From NCBI GenBank assembly GCA_023251935.1, contig JAHEXV010000011.1, positions 1 through 50,269 on the forward strand: a stretch of DNA of 50,269 nt. Reading direction: 5' to 3'. The first letter of the stretch is position 1. Each line of letters starts with the position of its first letter. Shown here piece by piece: positions 17,649-25,714 of the stretch. The DNA is from a bacterium. GTDB taxonomy: Bacteria > Actinomycetota > Thermoleophilia > Solirubrobacterales > 70-9. The notes beneath the pieces are model-generated. The model was not told where the DNA came from, did not search any database, and worked only from the letters and a program-made list of their open reading frames with translations. The position numbers and the translations under genes are program-made.

Positions 17649-18029
17649 GTGGCCAAGTCGAGCGCCGAGCTGGCGCGAGAGGTTCTCGGCGCGCTGAGCG
17701 ACGGCGACGTTCCCCTGTTCTCGACGATGGTCCACCCGGAGATCGAGATTCGCACCGCGCGGGGCGTTCGCGAGGGCGCCGACGAGGCCGAGGAGTGGGC
17801 GCAGAAGGGCTATGAGCACCTCGAGCGCCGCTACGCGATCGACGAGCTGCGGGTCGATGGCGACGACGTGCTCGCCCTGGTTCGCACCCAGTACGTGTGG
17901 CGAGACAGCGGCCTGGTCGGCGACGAGGAGCCGACCACGATCGAGCTCGCCTTCAGGGACGGGAAGCTGATCCGGTGGGCGTTTCGGGAGGACCCGTCCG
18001 CCGAGCGGGACGCTCCCGCCGGGGCCTAG
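17649..18029 (+). CDS. NTF2-like / SnoaL-domain protein
   Basis: The 126-aa protein has an N-terminal helix (SSAELAREVLGALSDGDVPL), FSTMVHPEIEIRTARGVREG, a helix with EEWAQKGYEHLERRY and strands VLALVRTQYVWRDSG and IELAFRDGKLIRWAF. This is the standard NTF2-like cone topology. Such proteins bind or isomerise small molecules, but no catalytic Asp/His pair stands out. The GTG at 17649 lies 6 bases after GATACT, which could be a -10 box. It lies just upstream of the predicted 6S RNA. Confidence 0.72.
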   Translation: MAKSSAELAREVLGALSDGDVPLFSTMVHPEIEIRTARGVREGADEAEEWAQKGYEHLERRYAIDELRVDGDDVLALVRTQYVWRDSGLVGDEEPTTIELAFRDGKLIRWAFREDPSAERDAPAGA

Positions 18030-18107
18030 GACCCGCCTCCCCGTCGTCTCACTTCTCAAGCTTTCCAGGCGTCGTGTCGAGTCACCTGTTGACTGCTATG
18101 GTCACGC

Positions 18108-18262
18108 AAGGCTCGAGCTTGTTCGATAGCCGCTCCAATTGTGAGCCAGCACAATCGGCTTGGGAGTCGGTTTCCGGTGGGCCGCACACGGCCCGTCCGG
18201 TAGACGCCCACCTTCTGAGAAGGGTTCTCAAGCCGAGCGGCGTCGGCAAGTTGGAGCCTTTG
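18108..18262 (+). ncRNA. ssrS: predicted 6S RNA
   Basis: The 277-bp gap between genes contains nested complementarity. AAGGCTC (18109-18115) pairs with GAGCCTT (18254-18260), GCTCCAA with TTGGAGC offers an alternative closing stem, and CGGCTTG pairs with CAAGCCG. The apical part is GGTGGGC/GCCCACC enclosing GGCCG-CACA-CGGCC and GTCCGG. The 3' half, GCCCACCTTCTGAGAAGGGT then TCTCAAG...GCGGC, resembles the E. coli 6S segment TTCACCTTGAACCAAGGGTT. It includes the small hairpin that forms in the 3' side of the central bubble. TATGGT at 18097-18102 would start the RNA at the closing stem. Gene order hisS-aspS-(6S)-mnmA-alaS-ruvX-mltG matches Bacillus. 6S RNA sequesters housekeeping RNA polymerase. 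Confidence 0.6.
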
Positions 18263-18306
18263 ATCTCTTCCGGACGCCATTCCCACTCCAGCGAGGGAGC
18301 GGCGGC

Positions 18307-18999
18307 GTGAGGAAGACGCTGAACGACAACCCGGTCGTCCAGATCGCCATACTCGGCGTGCTCGCCATCGTGGTCGCGTTTCTGCTGATGACCAGGGTGA
18401 TGCACAAGAGCGGCGGCTCGACGGCCTCCACGACCCCGACAACCTCCGCCACGGCAGCCCCGACCGACGGCTCCGCCGCGCCGACCGCTCCGGAGGCCGC
18501 CGCCGGGACGAACCCGGCGACGACCGCGCCCTCGGCCGCAGCGCCGTCATCGACGGCACCCGCAGCCCCCGGCGTCGCAGAAGCCGGCGGCGCCCAGGCC
18601 TCGGCGAGCGCCGTCCCGTCGAAGCTGGTCGCCGGCCCGGGCCTGCCTCGGCCTGTCGTCACCGCCTACGCGGATGGCAAGGCGATCGTCTTGTTCGTGT
18701 TCCGAAACCACGGGATCGACGACGCGGCGGTGCGCACCAGCGTCGAGCGACTCCGCGGGCGCCCCGACCTGGCGGTGTTCGTGACCCACGCCGCCGGCAT
18801 CGCCCGCTACGCGAGGATCACCGAGGGGGTCGATGTGAACCAGGTGCCGGCGCTGGTCGTGGTCCGCCCGCGTCAGCTCGCGCACGGCGCCCCCACGGCG
18901 ACGGTCAGCTACGGGTTTCGGGGTCCGGACGGCGTTGAGCAGGCGGTCCGCGACGGCCTCTACCAGGGCCCAGCGAACCTGCCGTACTACCCGAGGTAG
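18307..18999 (+). CDS. membrane-anchored thioredoxin-like protein without CxxC
   Basis: The 230-aa protein has a membrane anchor (VVQIAILGVLAIVVAFLLM, residues 10-28), then about 70 residues of Ala/Thr/Pro/Ser-rich linker, then a domain of thioredoxin topology. The domain reads AIVLFVFRNHGIDDAAVRTS, LAVFVTHAAGIARYA, GVDVNQVPALVVVRP and a final helix. 'VPALVV' corresponds to the cis-Pro loop. The CxxC is replaced by FRNHGID, so redox activity is unlikely and a binding role is more plausible. The GTG at 18307 follows GAGGGAG. It sits between the 6S RNA and mnmA. Confidence 0.7.
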   Translation: MRKTLNDNPVVQIAILGVLAIVVAFLLMTRVMHKSGGSTASTTPTTSATAAPTDGSAAPTAPEAAAGTNPATTAPSAAAPSSTAPAAPGVAEAGGAQASASAVPSKLVAGPGLPRPVVTAYADGKAIVLFVFRNHGIDDAAVRTSVERLRGRPDLAVFVTHAAGIARYARITEGVDVNQVPALVVVRPRQLAHGAPTATVSYGFRGPDGVEQAVRDGLYQGPANLPYYPR

Positions 19000-19029
19000 C
19001 GCCAAAGACCACTAACCTCGGAGCGTCAG

Positions 19030-20475
19030 ATGAGCTCCGAGGCGTTCGAGCACAACCTCCGCGACGGCTCGCGGCGCGGGCCTGCCCCGACCGGCGCCTT
19101 CAGCGGCGGCGCCGGCGGCCCGCCGTGCGGCGACCTGGTGCGCGTGTCGCTGGCGGTCGAGGGAGGCCGGATCACCGCGGCGAGCTTCGACGCCGAGGGC
19201 TGCGCGGCCACGGTCGCGGCGGGAGCCGCGGTCGCCGATGCGATCGACGGCGAGAACGTGCTGGCAGCGGCGCGGATCGGCCCCGAGGACGTCTCCGGGG
19301 CGCTCGGCGGGCTCTCCCCCCAGGGTCGCCACGCCGCGGAGCTGGCGGCGGACGCCCTACACCGGGCGCTCGGGGCGCTCGCCTCTTCCGGCGAGCAGCT
19401 CGCGAGCCCTCCGGCGAGGGGCGAACGGGTCCTGGTGGCGCTCAGCGGCGGGGTGGACTCCGCCGTGGCGGCGCTCCTTGAGAGCGAACGGGGCGCCGAG
19501 GTGGTCGCGGTGACGCTGAAGCTCTGGTCGGACCAGCGCACCGACGGGGAGCGGAGTTGCTGCTCGCCCCGGGCTGTGGTCGGCGCTCGCGCGCTGGCTC
19601 ACCGGCTGGGGGTGCCCCATCTGACCCTCGATCTCGAGCGGGCGTTTCGCGCCACCGTAGTCGACGAGTTCGTCAACGGCTATGCCGCCGGCCGCACCCC
19701 GAACCCGTGCGTGGTCTGCAACGGCGAGCTGCGGATCGACGCGATGCTGGAGCTCACCGAGCGGGTCGGCGCAGCGGCCCTCGCCACCGGCCACTACGCC
19801 CGCGTCGTCGACGACGGCGAGGGCCCGCTGCTCGCCGCGCCCGCGGACTCGGCGAAGGACCAGACCTACATGCTCTCCGCCCTGCGCGCGGGCTCGCTCG
19901 CCCGCCTGCGCTTTCCGCTCGCCGAGCTGACCAAGCCCGAGACCCGCGAGATCGCCGCCCGCGCCGGCCTCCCGGTGGCGACCAAGCGCGAGAGCCAGGA
20001 TCTCTGCTTCCTGGCCGGCGAGGGCAAGCGCTCCTTCCTGGCCCGCCACGCCGGGCTCGGCGAGCGCCCAGGCGAGATCGTCGACCGCTCAGGCCGTGTC
20101 GTCGGGCGCCACGGCGGGCACCACGAGTTCACAATCGGCCAGCGTCGCGGCCTCGGGGTCGCCGCCAGCGAGCCGCTGTACGTGCTGGCCACGGACGCGG
20201 GGACGAACCGGGTTGTGATCGGGCCTCGAGACGCGCTGGCCACCCGCATGGTCCGCCTTCGCGACGCCGTGCTCCGCCGCGACGGCGTGCGGATCGACGG
20301 GGTGAAGCTCCGCTACCGCTCGCGGCCGATCTCCTGCACCGTCGAGGCGGGTGCCGGCCACCACCCTGAGCTCTCGCTGAGCCTCGACCAACCCGCCTAC
20401 GGCGTGGCCCCCGGACAGACGGCGTGCCTGATGGACGGCGAGCGGATCGTCGGTCACGCCACGATCGCTTCTTAG
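19030..20475 (+). CDS. mnmA: IscU-like/MnmA fusion, tRNA 2-thiouridine synthase
   Basis: The 481-aa protein has an extra N-terminal domain (about 1-120) resembling IscU/NifU scaffold proteins: GGPPCGD with Cys33, and ASFDAEGCAAT with Cys58. The usual third cysteine, expected after the helix at RHAAELAADAL, is missing although His101 is kept. From about residue 131 it is a complete MnmA: SGGVDS PP-loop (139-144), PNPCVVCN with Cys230, ATGHYAR, KDQTYML, and SQDLCFL with Cys326, the second catalytic cysteine. MnmA makes s2U34 in tRNA-Lys/Glu/Gln. The fused scaffold may deliver an Fe-S cluster or sulfur. ATG 19030 is chosen because it includes the whole scaffold domain. Confidence 0.9.
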   Translation: MSSEAFEHNLRDGSRRGPAPTGAFSGGAGGPPCGDLVRVSLAVEGGRITAASFDAEGCAATVAAGAAVADAIDGENVLAAARIGPEDVSGALGGLSPQGRHAAELAADALHRALGALASSGEQLASPPARGERVLVALSGGVDSAVAALLESERGAEVVAVTLKLWSDQRTDGERSCCSPRAVVGARALAHRLGVPHLTLDLERAFRATVVDEFVNGYAAGRTPNPCVVCNGELRIDAMLELTERVGAAALATGHYARVVDDGEGPLLAAPADSAKDQTYMLSALRAGSLARLRFPLAELTKPETREIAARAGLPVATKRESQDLCFLAGEGKRSFLARHAGLGERPGEIVDRSGRVVGRHGGHHEFTIGQRRGLGVAASEPLYVLATDAGTNRVVIGPRDALATRMVRLRDAVLRRDGVRIDGVKLRYRSRPISCTVEAGAGHHPELSLSLDQPAYGVAPGQTACLMDGERIVGHATIAS

Positions 20476-20487
20476 ACTACGTCGGCC

Positions 20488-23118
20488 GTGAAGGCAGCCG
20501 AGATCCGCGAGACCTACCTGTCGTTCTTCGAGGAGCGGGGGCACCTGCGGGTGCCCTCGGCGTCCCTGATCCCGGCCCCGGAGGACACCTCGACCCTGCT
20601 GACGATCGCCGGCATGCAGCCGTTCAAGCCCTACTTTCGGGGCGATCAGGAGCCGCCGAGCCCCAGGCTCGCCTCCTGCCAGAAGTGCTTTCGCACCCCG
20701 GACATCGAGCAGGTCGGCAACACGCGCCGCCACCTCACCTTCTTCGAGATGCTCGGCAACTGGAGCTTCGGCGACTACTTCAAGGAGGACTCGATCGCCT
20801 GGGGGCTCGAGCTCTCGGTCGACGGCTTCGGGATCGACCCCGAGCGGATCTGGGTGACCGTGTTTGGCGGCGATCCCGAGCTCGGCCTCGGGCCCGATGA
20901 GGAGGCGATCGGGATCTGGACCACGCGCGGCGTGCCCGAGGAGCGGATCGTGCAGCTGCCGCGATCGGAGAACTTCTGGCAGGCGGGCCTGGTCGGGCCG
21001 TGCGGGCCGTGCTCGGAGATGTACCTCGACCGCGGGGCCGAGTTCGGCGAGCCCGACGAGCGGCCCGGAGACGACACGGACCGCTACCTCGAGTACTGGA
21101 ACCACGTCTTCATGAGCTATGAGCTGCACGAAGACGGCTCGCTGACGCCGCTCCCGAAGAACAACATCGACACCGGCATGGGTCTGGAGCGGATGGCCGC
21201 GATCCTCCAGGGCGTCGGCTCGGTGTTCGAGACCGACGCCTACCGGCCGCTGGTCGAGCTCGCCGAGGAGCTCTCCGGTCGCTCGTACGGAGACGATCGG
21301 GCCACCACCCGCGCGATCAGGATCATCGCCGACCACTCCAAGGGGATGACCTTCCTGCTCGCCGACGGGGTGGTGCCGTCCAACGAGGAGCGCGGCTACA
21401 TCCTGCGGCGGGTGATGCGCCGCGCGATCCAGCAGGGCCGCACGCTCGGGCTCGAGCCGCCGTGGCTGGGCGGGTTCGCCGAGCGGACGATCGAGATGGT
21501 GTCGGACGCCTATCCGGAGCTCGCCGATCAGCGCCAGACGATCCTCCGCTGGGTCGCCGACGAGGAGGAGGCCTTCGGCCGGGCGCTCGACCGCGGGTCG
21601 GAGCTGTTGACCCGGCTGATCGCCGAGGCCCAGGAGCAGGGGACCTCGTGGGTGGACGCGGCCGACGCGTTCAAGCTTCACGACACCTACGGCTTTCCCT
21701 ACGACCTGACCAAGGAGCTCCTCGCCGAGCAGGGCCTGTCGGTCGACGACTCGGGGTTCGAGGCGCTGATGGAGAAGCAGCGGGTCCGGGCCCGGACCGG
21801 CGCCGAGCCCCAGGTGCCCGATCGCCACCAGGCGGTGATCTCGTTCGCCTCGGCGGCCCCGGCCGTCACGTTCGTCGGCTACGAGACCCTGCGCGCCGAC
21901 ACCGCGGTCGCCGCCGCGGAGGAGCTCTCCGGGGACGGGGCGCCGGTGGGGCTGGTGAAGCTCGAGGAGAGCCCCTTCTATCCCGAAGGGGGCGGCCAGG
22001 TCGCCGACTCGGGGCGGATCCGATGGGACGGCGTCGAGGCGCGGGTCGCCGACGTGTATCGGATCGGCGACGACCAGGTGATCCGACTCGACGGCCCGCC
22101 GCCCGAGCGTGGGGGTCGGGTCGAGGCCCAGGTCGACCACGAGGCCCGCCACGCGACGATGCGCAACCACACCGCGACGCACCTCCTGCACGCCGCGCTT
22201 CGCGAACGGCTGGGAACCCACGCGCGTCAGGCCGGCTCCGCGGTTCGCCCCGACAAGCTTCGCTTCGACTTCACCCACGGCGCGCCGCTGACCCCCGAGG
22301 AGCTCGAGGGGATCGAGGATCGCGTCAACGAGTGGATCAAGGCGAGCCGGGCGGTGCGGGCGATGCAGATGGGCCGCGACGAGGCCGAGGCGCTGGGGGC
22401 GATGGCCCTGTTCGGCGAGAAGTACGGCGACTGGGTGCGGGTGGTCGAGGTGAACGACGTCTCGCGCGAGCTCTGCGGCGGCACGCACGTGGCGAACACC
22501 GCCGAGCTGGGGATCTTCGCGATCGTCTCCGAGGGCTCGAGCGCCGCCAACGTTCGCCGGGTGGAGGCGTTGACGGGGCCCGCCGCGATCGACTGGTTCC
22601 GGGAGCGCAGCGCCACCCTGGGCGAGGTCGGCGCGCTGCTGGGATCGCCCCGCGATCCGCTCCAGGCAGCCAGGCGCGCCCGCGACCGGCTGGCCGACTA
22701 CGAGCGGCTGGTCGATGAGAGCGGGCGGCGCAAGGCCGCGGAACAGGTGGATGAGCTGCTTCGCGATCAGGCCGAGGAGATCGGCGGGATCAAGGTGGTG
22801 GTGACCAGCGGCGAAGGCGCCGACCAGCGTGGCCTGCTCGACGTCGCCGATCGGCTCAAGGCGCGGCTCGGGGAGGCCGCGGTGGTGATCGGCGGAGCCC
22901 AGGATGGCCGGATCGCCGTGGTGGCCAGCTTGACGTCGGGAGCGATCGACCGAGGGCTGTCCGCCGCCACGGTGGTCCGCGAGGCCGCCGCGGTGGCCGG
23001 TGGAGGCGGCGGCGGCCGCGACGATGCCGCGCAGGCGGGCGGCAAGGGCGATGAGCGGGACCTCGAGCGAGCCCTCGATGCCGCCCGGCAGGTCATCGAG
23101 CGGGCGCTCCGCGACTAG
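20488..23118 (+). CDS. alaS: alanyl-tRNA synthetase
   Basis: The 876-aa protein is full length. It begins with KAAEIRETYLSFFEERGH, has the class II core (MQPFKPYF, HLTFFEMLGNWSFGDYF) and GMGLERM. The editing domain has HTATHLLHAAL (about 562-572) and ELCGGTH (about 661-667), which form the zinc site that clears Ser-tRNA-Ala. A DHHA1 region with GGGGGGRDDAAQAGG forms the C-terminal domain. The GTG at 20488 follows TAGACT by 9 bases, the box overlapping the mnmA stop. The alaS stop TAG is the left end of a palindromic repeat. Confidence 0.97.
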   Translation: MKAAEIRETYLSFFEERGHLRVPSASLIPAPEDTSTLLTIAGMQPFKPYFRGDQEPPSPRLASCQKCFRTPDIEQVGNTRRHLTFFEMLGNWSFGDYFKEDSIAWGLELSVDGFGIDPERIWVTVFGGDPELGLGPDEEAIGIWTTRGVPEERIVQLPRSENFWQAGLVGPCGPCSEMYLDRGAEFGEPDERPGDDTDRYLEYWNHVFMSYELHEDGSLTPLPKNNIDTGMGLERMAAILQGVGSVFETDAYRPLVELAEELSGRSYGDDRATTRAIRIIADHSKGMTFLLADGVVPSNEERGYILRRVMRRAIQQGRTLGLEPPWLGGFAERTIEMVSDAYPELADQRQTILRWVADEEEAFGRALDRGSELLTRLIAEAQEQGTSWVDAADAFKLHDTYGFPYDLTKELLAEQGLSVDDSGFEALMEKQRVRARTGAEPQVPDRHQAVISFASAAPAVTFVGYETLRADTAVAAAEELSGDGAPVGLVKLEESPFYPEGGGQVADSGRIRWDGVEARVADVYRIGDDQVIRLDGPPPERGGRVEAQVDHEARHATMRNHTATHLLHAALRERLGTHARQAGSAVRPDKLRFDFTHGAPLTPEELEGIEDRVNEWIKASRAVRAMQMGRDEAEALGAMALFGEKYGDWVRVVEVNDVSRELCGGTHVANTAELGIFAIVSEGSSAANVRRVEALTGPAAIDWFRERSATLGEVGALLGSPRDPLQAARRARDRLADYERLVDESGRRKAAEQVDELLRDQAEEIGGIKVVVTSGEGADQRGLLDVADRLKARLGEAAVVIGGAQDGRIAVVASLTSGAIDRGLSAATVVREAAAVAGGGGGGRDDAAQAGGKGDERDLERALDAARQVIERALRD

Positions 23119-23279
23119 TGGTACCTCCCGCGACGTTTCGCCGGAAATGACGGCCGCAGATCGCCGCCATGCTTCGTCCTCGGTCGCCCGCATAGTGCCG
23201 CTATGCGGGCTCCCTGCGTTCTCGCCTGGCTGCGCCTGCGCCTCGTCATTACCTGGCGAACGTCACGAGAGGCACCACT
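23117..23279. repeat. long imperfect palindrome, copy 1 (MITE/REP-like)
   Basis: The whole alaS-ruvX gap is one large hairpin. The outer arms (23117-23151 and 23244-23279) match in inverted order with few differences: AGTGGTACCTCCCGCGACG versus AGTGGTGCCTCTCGTGACG. The centre is a perfect 10-bp stem GCCCGCATAG/CTATGCGGGC. Copy 2 at 49089-49257 shares the plan and the core words TCCTCGGTCGCCCG and GGGCT.CCTGCGT. It starts on the alaS stop codon and ends one base before the ruvX ATG. Confidence 0.85.
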
Positions 23280-23280
23280 G

Positions 23281-23760
23281 ATGCGGGTGCTCGCGGTCGA
23301 CCACGGAGCCGCCCGTGCCGGTTGCGCGATCTCGGACCCCACTGGTACGATCGCGCGCCCGCTGGGAGTGATCGAGCCGGCCGAGCCGCAAGCTGTGGCG
23401 AGGCTCGCGGTCGAGCAGGAGGCGGACATGGTGGTGGTGGGGCTTCCGGTCTCGCTGAGCGGCGTCGAGGGGCCGCAGGCCGCCGATGCGCGAGCGTTTG
23501 GGGAGGCCCTCGACGAGATCTTGGACGTGCCCGTGGAAACCTACGACGAGCGATTGACGACACGTTTGGCCGAGCGCTCGGCGCGCGCCGGCGCGAGCTC
23601 GCTCCCCGACGCGCTCGCCGCCGCCCACCTGCTCGAGTCATACCTCCAGGCGCGGGCTGGGGCTAGCAACGAAGTCGCGGGTCGAGAGGCTGGGCCTGCC
23701 GCCACGCCCGAGCCCGAACCCGGCGGCTCCCGAGGCGAAGCCGAGGAGCCGACGGAGTGA
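23281..23760 (+). CDS. ruvX: RuvX/YqgF-type RNase H-fold protein
   Basis: The 159-aa protein starts MRVLAVDHGAARAGCAISDP and carries VVGLPVSLSG and VETYDERLTT. These supply the acidic residues (D7, E and D) of the YqgF RNase H-like active site. The family acts as a putative Holliday-junction resolvase and in 16S rRNA 5' end processing. A C-terminal tail of 35 residues rich in Glu/Pro/Gly is extra. I use ATG 23281 rather than the upstream ATG at 23203, because the upstream part is the palindromic repeat. The stop overlaps mltG GTG by 4 bases. Confidence 0.92.
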   Translation: MRVLAVDHGAARAGCAISDPTGTIARPLGVIEPAEPQAVARLAVEQEADMVVVGLPVSLSGVEGPQAADARAFGEALDEILDVPVETYDERLTTRLAERSARAGASSLPDALAAAHLLESYLQARAGASNEVAGREAGPAATPEPEPGGSRGEAEEPTE

Positions 23761-24887
23761 CGGACTGGGACGAGCCGTTCGGCGACGACGAGGCGGCGCA
23801 GGAGCGCGAACGGCGGCGAGCCGAGCGGGAGGCCCGCCGGCGCGAGCGCCAGGAGCGCCGTCGCGAGAGCCAGGGGGCGGTTGGCAGCCGGGTCAGGGAT
23901 CTGCTCAAGCGGGGCGGCGCGGACGCTCCCGAGGCCACGGAAGAGCCCCCGGAGCCGCCGCCCCCCGAGCCGCCTCCGCCGCCCCAGCCGCCACCCCCCC
24001 CGCGTGGGCCGGGGGACGCCTACCGGCGGCGACGCCTCGCGGCGGCCGGGGCGCTCGTGGCCGCAATCGTCCTGGTCGTCGGGGTCGGGCTCGCGGTCCG
24101 TCATTCGAGGGGCGGTGGCACGAGCTCCCAGATGACGACCGAGCCGCCACCGTCGAGGATGATCACCATCCCCGAGGGATACGATCGTCGCCAGATCGCC
24201 GCGACCGCCGAGCAGGAGGGGATTCGCGGCGACTATCTGAGGGCGAGCGAGAGCGCCAAGGGGTTCAATCCGGCGAAGTACGGGGCCCAGGACCCCACGA
24301 GCCTGGAGGGTTTCCTGTTCCCGGCGACCTACGACCTGCCTCGCCATCCGGTCGCCGACGACCTGGTGGTCCGCCAGCTCGACGCCTTTCAGCAGTACAT
24401 CTCCGAGGTCAACATGCGGTACGCGCGTTCCAAGAACCTGACCACCTACGACGTGCTGATCATCGCCTCGATGATCGAGCGCGAGGTCCAGGTGCCGAAG
24501 GAGCGCAAGCTGGTCGCCGCGGTGATCTACAACCGCCTCCACGACGGGCTGCCGCTCCAGATCGACGCGACGATCCGCTTCGCCGAGAACAACTACACGG
24601 AGCCGCTGAGCTCCTCCGATCTCGAGCTCAACTCCCCATACAACACCTATACGAACCCGGGCCTGCCCCCCGGACCGATCGGGAACCCGGGACTGGCTTC
24701 GATCCGGGCGGCGGCCCACCCCGCCGACGTCTCCTACCTCTATTACGTGGTCAAGCCCAACACCTGTGGCGAGCACACCTTCGCGACCACCAAGGCCCAG
24801 TTCGACAAGGCGAAGGCGGCCTATGACGAGGCCCGCCAGGCCGCGGGGGGCCAGGCGCCGACGCCCGCGAACTGCCCGGGCGCTTGA
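23757..24887 (+). CDS. mltG: endolytic murein transglycosylase MltG
   Basis: The 376-aa protein has a long charged and proline-rich cytoplasmic N-terminus (1-100), one membrane segment (AAAGALVAAIVLVVGVGLAV, about 98-117) and an extracellular YceG domain. The domain shows LEGFLFPATYDL, LIIASMIEREV with the catalytic Glu, AAVIYNRL, PLQIDATI, SPYNTYTNPGLPPGPIGNPG and a closing YYVVKPN...HTF. MltG cuts nascent glycan strands and sets their length. GTG 23757 overlaps the ruvX stop (GTGA). Its own stop overlaps aroE (TTGA), so ruvX-mltG-aroE form one coupled unit. Confidence 0.95.
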   Translation: MTDWDEPFGDDEAAQERERRRAEREARRRERQERRRESQGAVGSRVRDLLKRGGADAPEATEEPPEPPPPEPPPPPQPPPPPRGPGDAYRRRRLAAAGALVAAIVLVVGVGLAVRHSRGGGTSSQMTTEPPPSRMITIPEGYDRRQIAATAEQEGIRGDYLRASESAKGFNPAKYGAQDPTSLEGFLFPATYDLPRHPVADDLVVRQLDAFQQYISEVNMRYARSKNLTTYDVLIIASMIEREVQVPKERKLVAAVIYNRLHDGLPLQIDATIRFAENNYTEPLSSSDLELNSPYNTYTNPGLPPGPIGNPGLASIRAAAHPADVSYLYYVVKPNTCGEHTFATTKAQFDKAKAAYDEARQAAGGQAPTPANCPGA

Positions 24888-25714
24888 CCGCCCGCAAGCG
24901 GCTGGCGGTGCTGGGCCAGCCGATCTCGCACTCCCGCTCGCCCGCCATGCACTCGGCAGCACTCGCCGAGCTCGGCCTGGTGCCTGAGTGGTCCTACGAG
25001 GCGATCGAGGTCTCGCCCGAGGCTCTCGAGCCCCGCATCGGGGCGATGCCCGGCGAGGGCTTCGTCGGGGCGAACGTCACCGTCCCGCACAAGGTCCGCG
25101 TGCTCGAGCTCGCCGACCAGGCGTCGGGGGCCGCGCGCGAGATCGGCGCCGCCAACACCCTCAGCTTCGCCGGCGGGCGGATCCTCGCCGAGAACACCGA
25201 CGCGGCGGGCTTCCTGGACGCCCTCCCGGAGCCTCCCACGGGCAAGCGGGCGCTGGTCCTGGGGGCAGGTGGGTCGGCGCGGGCGGTCGTCTGGGCGTTG
25301 CTTGAAAACGGCGCCTCGGTGTCGATCTGGAACCGGACCCCGGCGCGAGCCGAGCGCCTCGCGGAGGAGATCGGCGGCACCGCGGTTGTCCCGGATCGGG
25401 GGTGGCAAGCCGCCGGTGGTGACTACGACCTGATCGTCAACACGACTACGGTGGGAATGGGCGCGGGCGGCGAGGGGTCCAACGACCTCAAGCGCCTGCC
25501 CCTGCCGGCCGATTCCCTGGGCGAGAGACACCAATTGGTGGACCTGGCCTATGGACCGGTCGAAACGGAACTCGTGCGCGTTGCCCGGGCGCAGGGGGCC
25601 ACCGTCGTCGACGGGCTCGAGGTCCTGGTCCGCCAGGGCGCCGCGTCGCTTCGGATCTGGACTGGGTTGGAAGCCCCGGTCGAGACGATGAGACGGGCCG
25701 CCCGTTCGGCCTAG
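24884..25714 (+). CDS. aroE: shikimate dehydrogenase
   Basis: The 276-aa enzyme shows the substrate site LGQPISHSRSPAMHSAAL, the catalytic lysine motif NVTVPHKVRVLE, TDAAGFLDAL, the NADP Rossmann motif VLGAGGSARAV with NRTPARAERLA, and a C-terminal DGLEVLVRQGAASL. It reduces 3-dehydroshikimate to shikimate with NADPH. The start is TTG at 24884 in a TTGA overlap with mltG. The stop is immediately followed by the pilB ATG. The other aro genes resume only after the pilus genes, at 43167. Confidence 0.95.
   Translation: MTARKRLAVLGQPISHSRSPAMHSAALAELGLVPEWSYEAIEVSPEALEPRIGAMPGEGFVGANVTVPHKVRVLELADQASGAAREIGAANTLSFAGGRILAENTDAAGFLDALPEPPTGKRALVLGAGGSARAVVWALLENGASVSIWNRTPARAERLAEEIGGTAVVPDRGWQAAGGDYDLIVNTTTVGMGAGGEGSNDLKRLPLPADSLGERHQLVDLAYGPVETELVRVARAQGATVVDGLEVLVRQGAASLRIWTGLEAPVETMRRAARSA

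Noticed and set aside
20089-23193. Very long minus-strand open frame (over 1000 codons) opposite mnmA/alaS
   Set aside because: It is a high-GC codon-position shadow of alaS, rich in Arg/Gly/His/Leu with no domain pattern. Similar long shadows opposite pilB, aspS and acs were discarded for the same reason.
23203-23280. Longer ruvX start at 23203
   Set aside because: The extra 26 residues are encoded by the palindromic repeat, and family alignment begins at MRVLAVDHG (23281).
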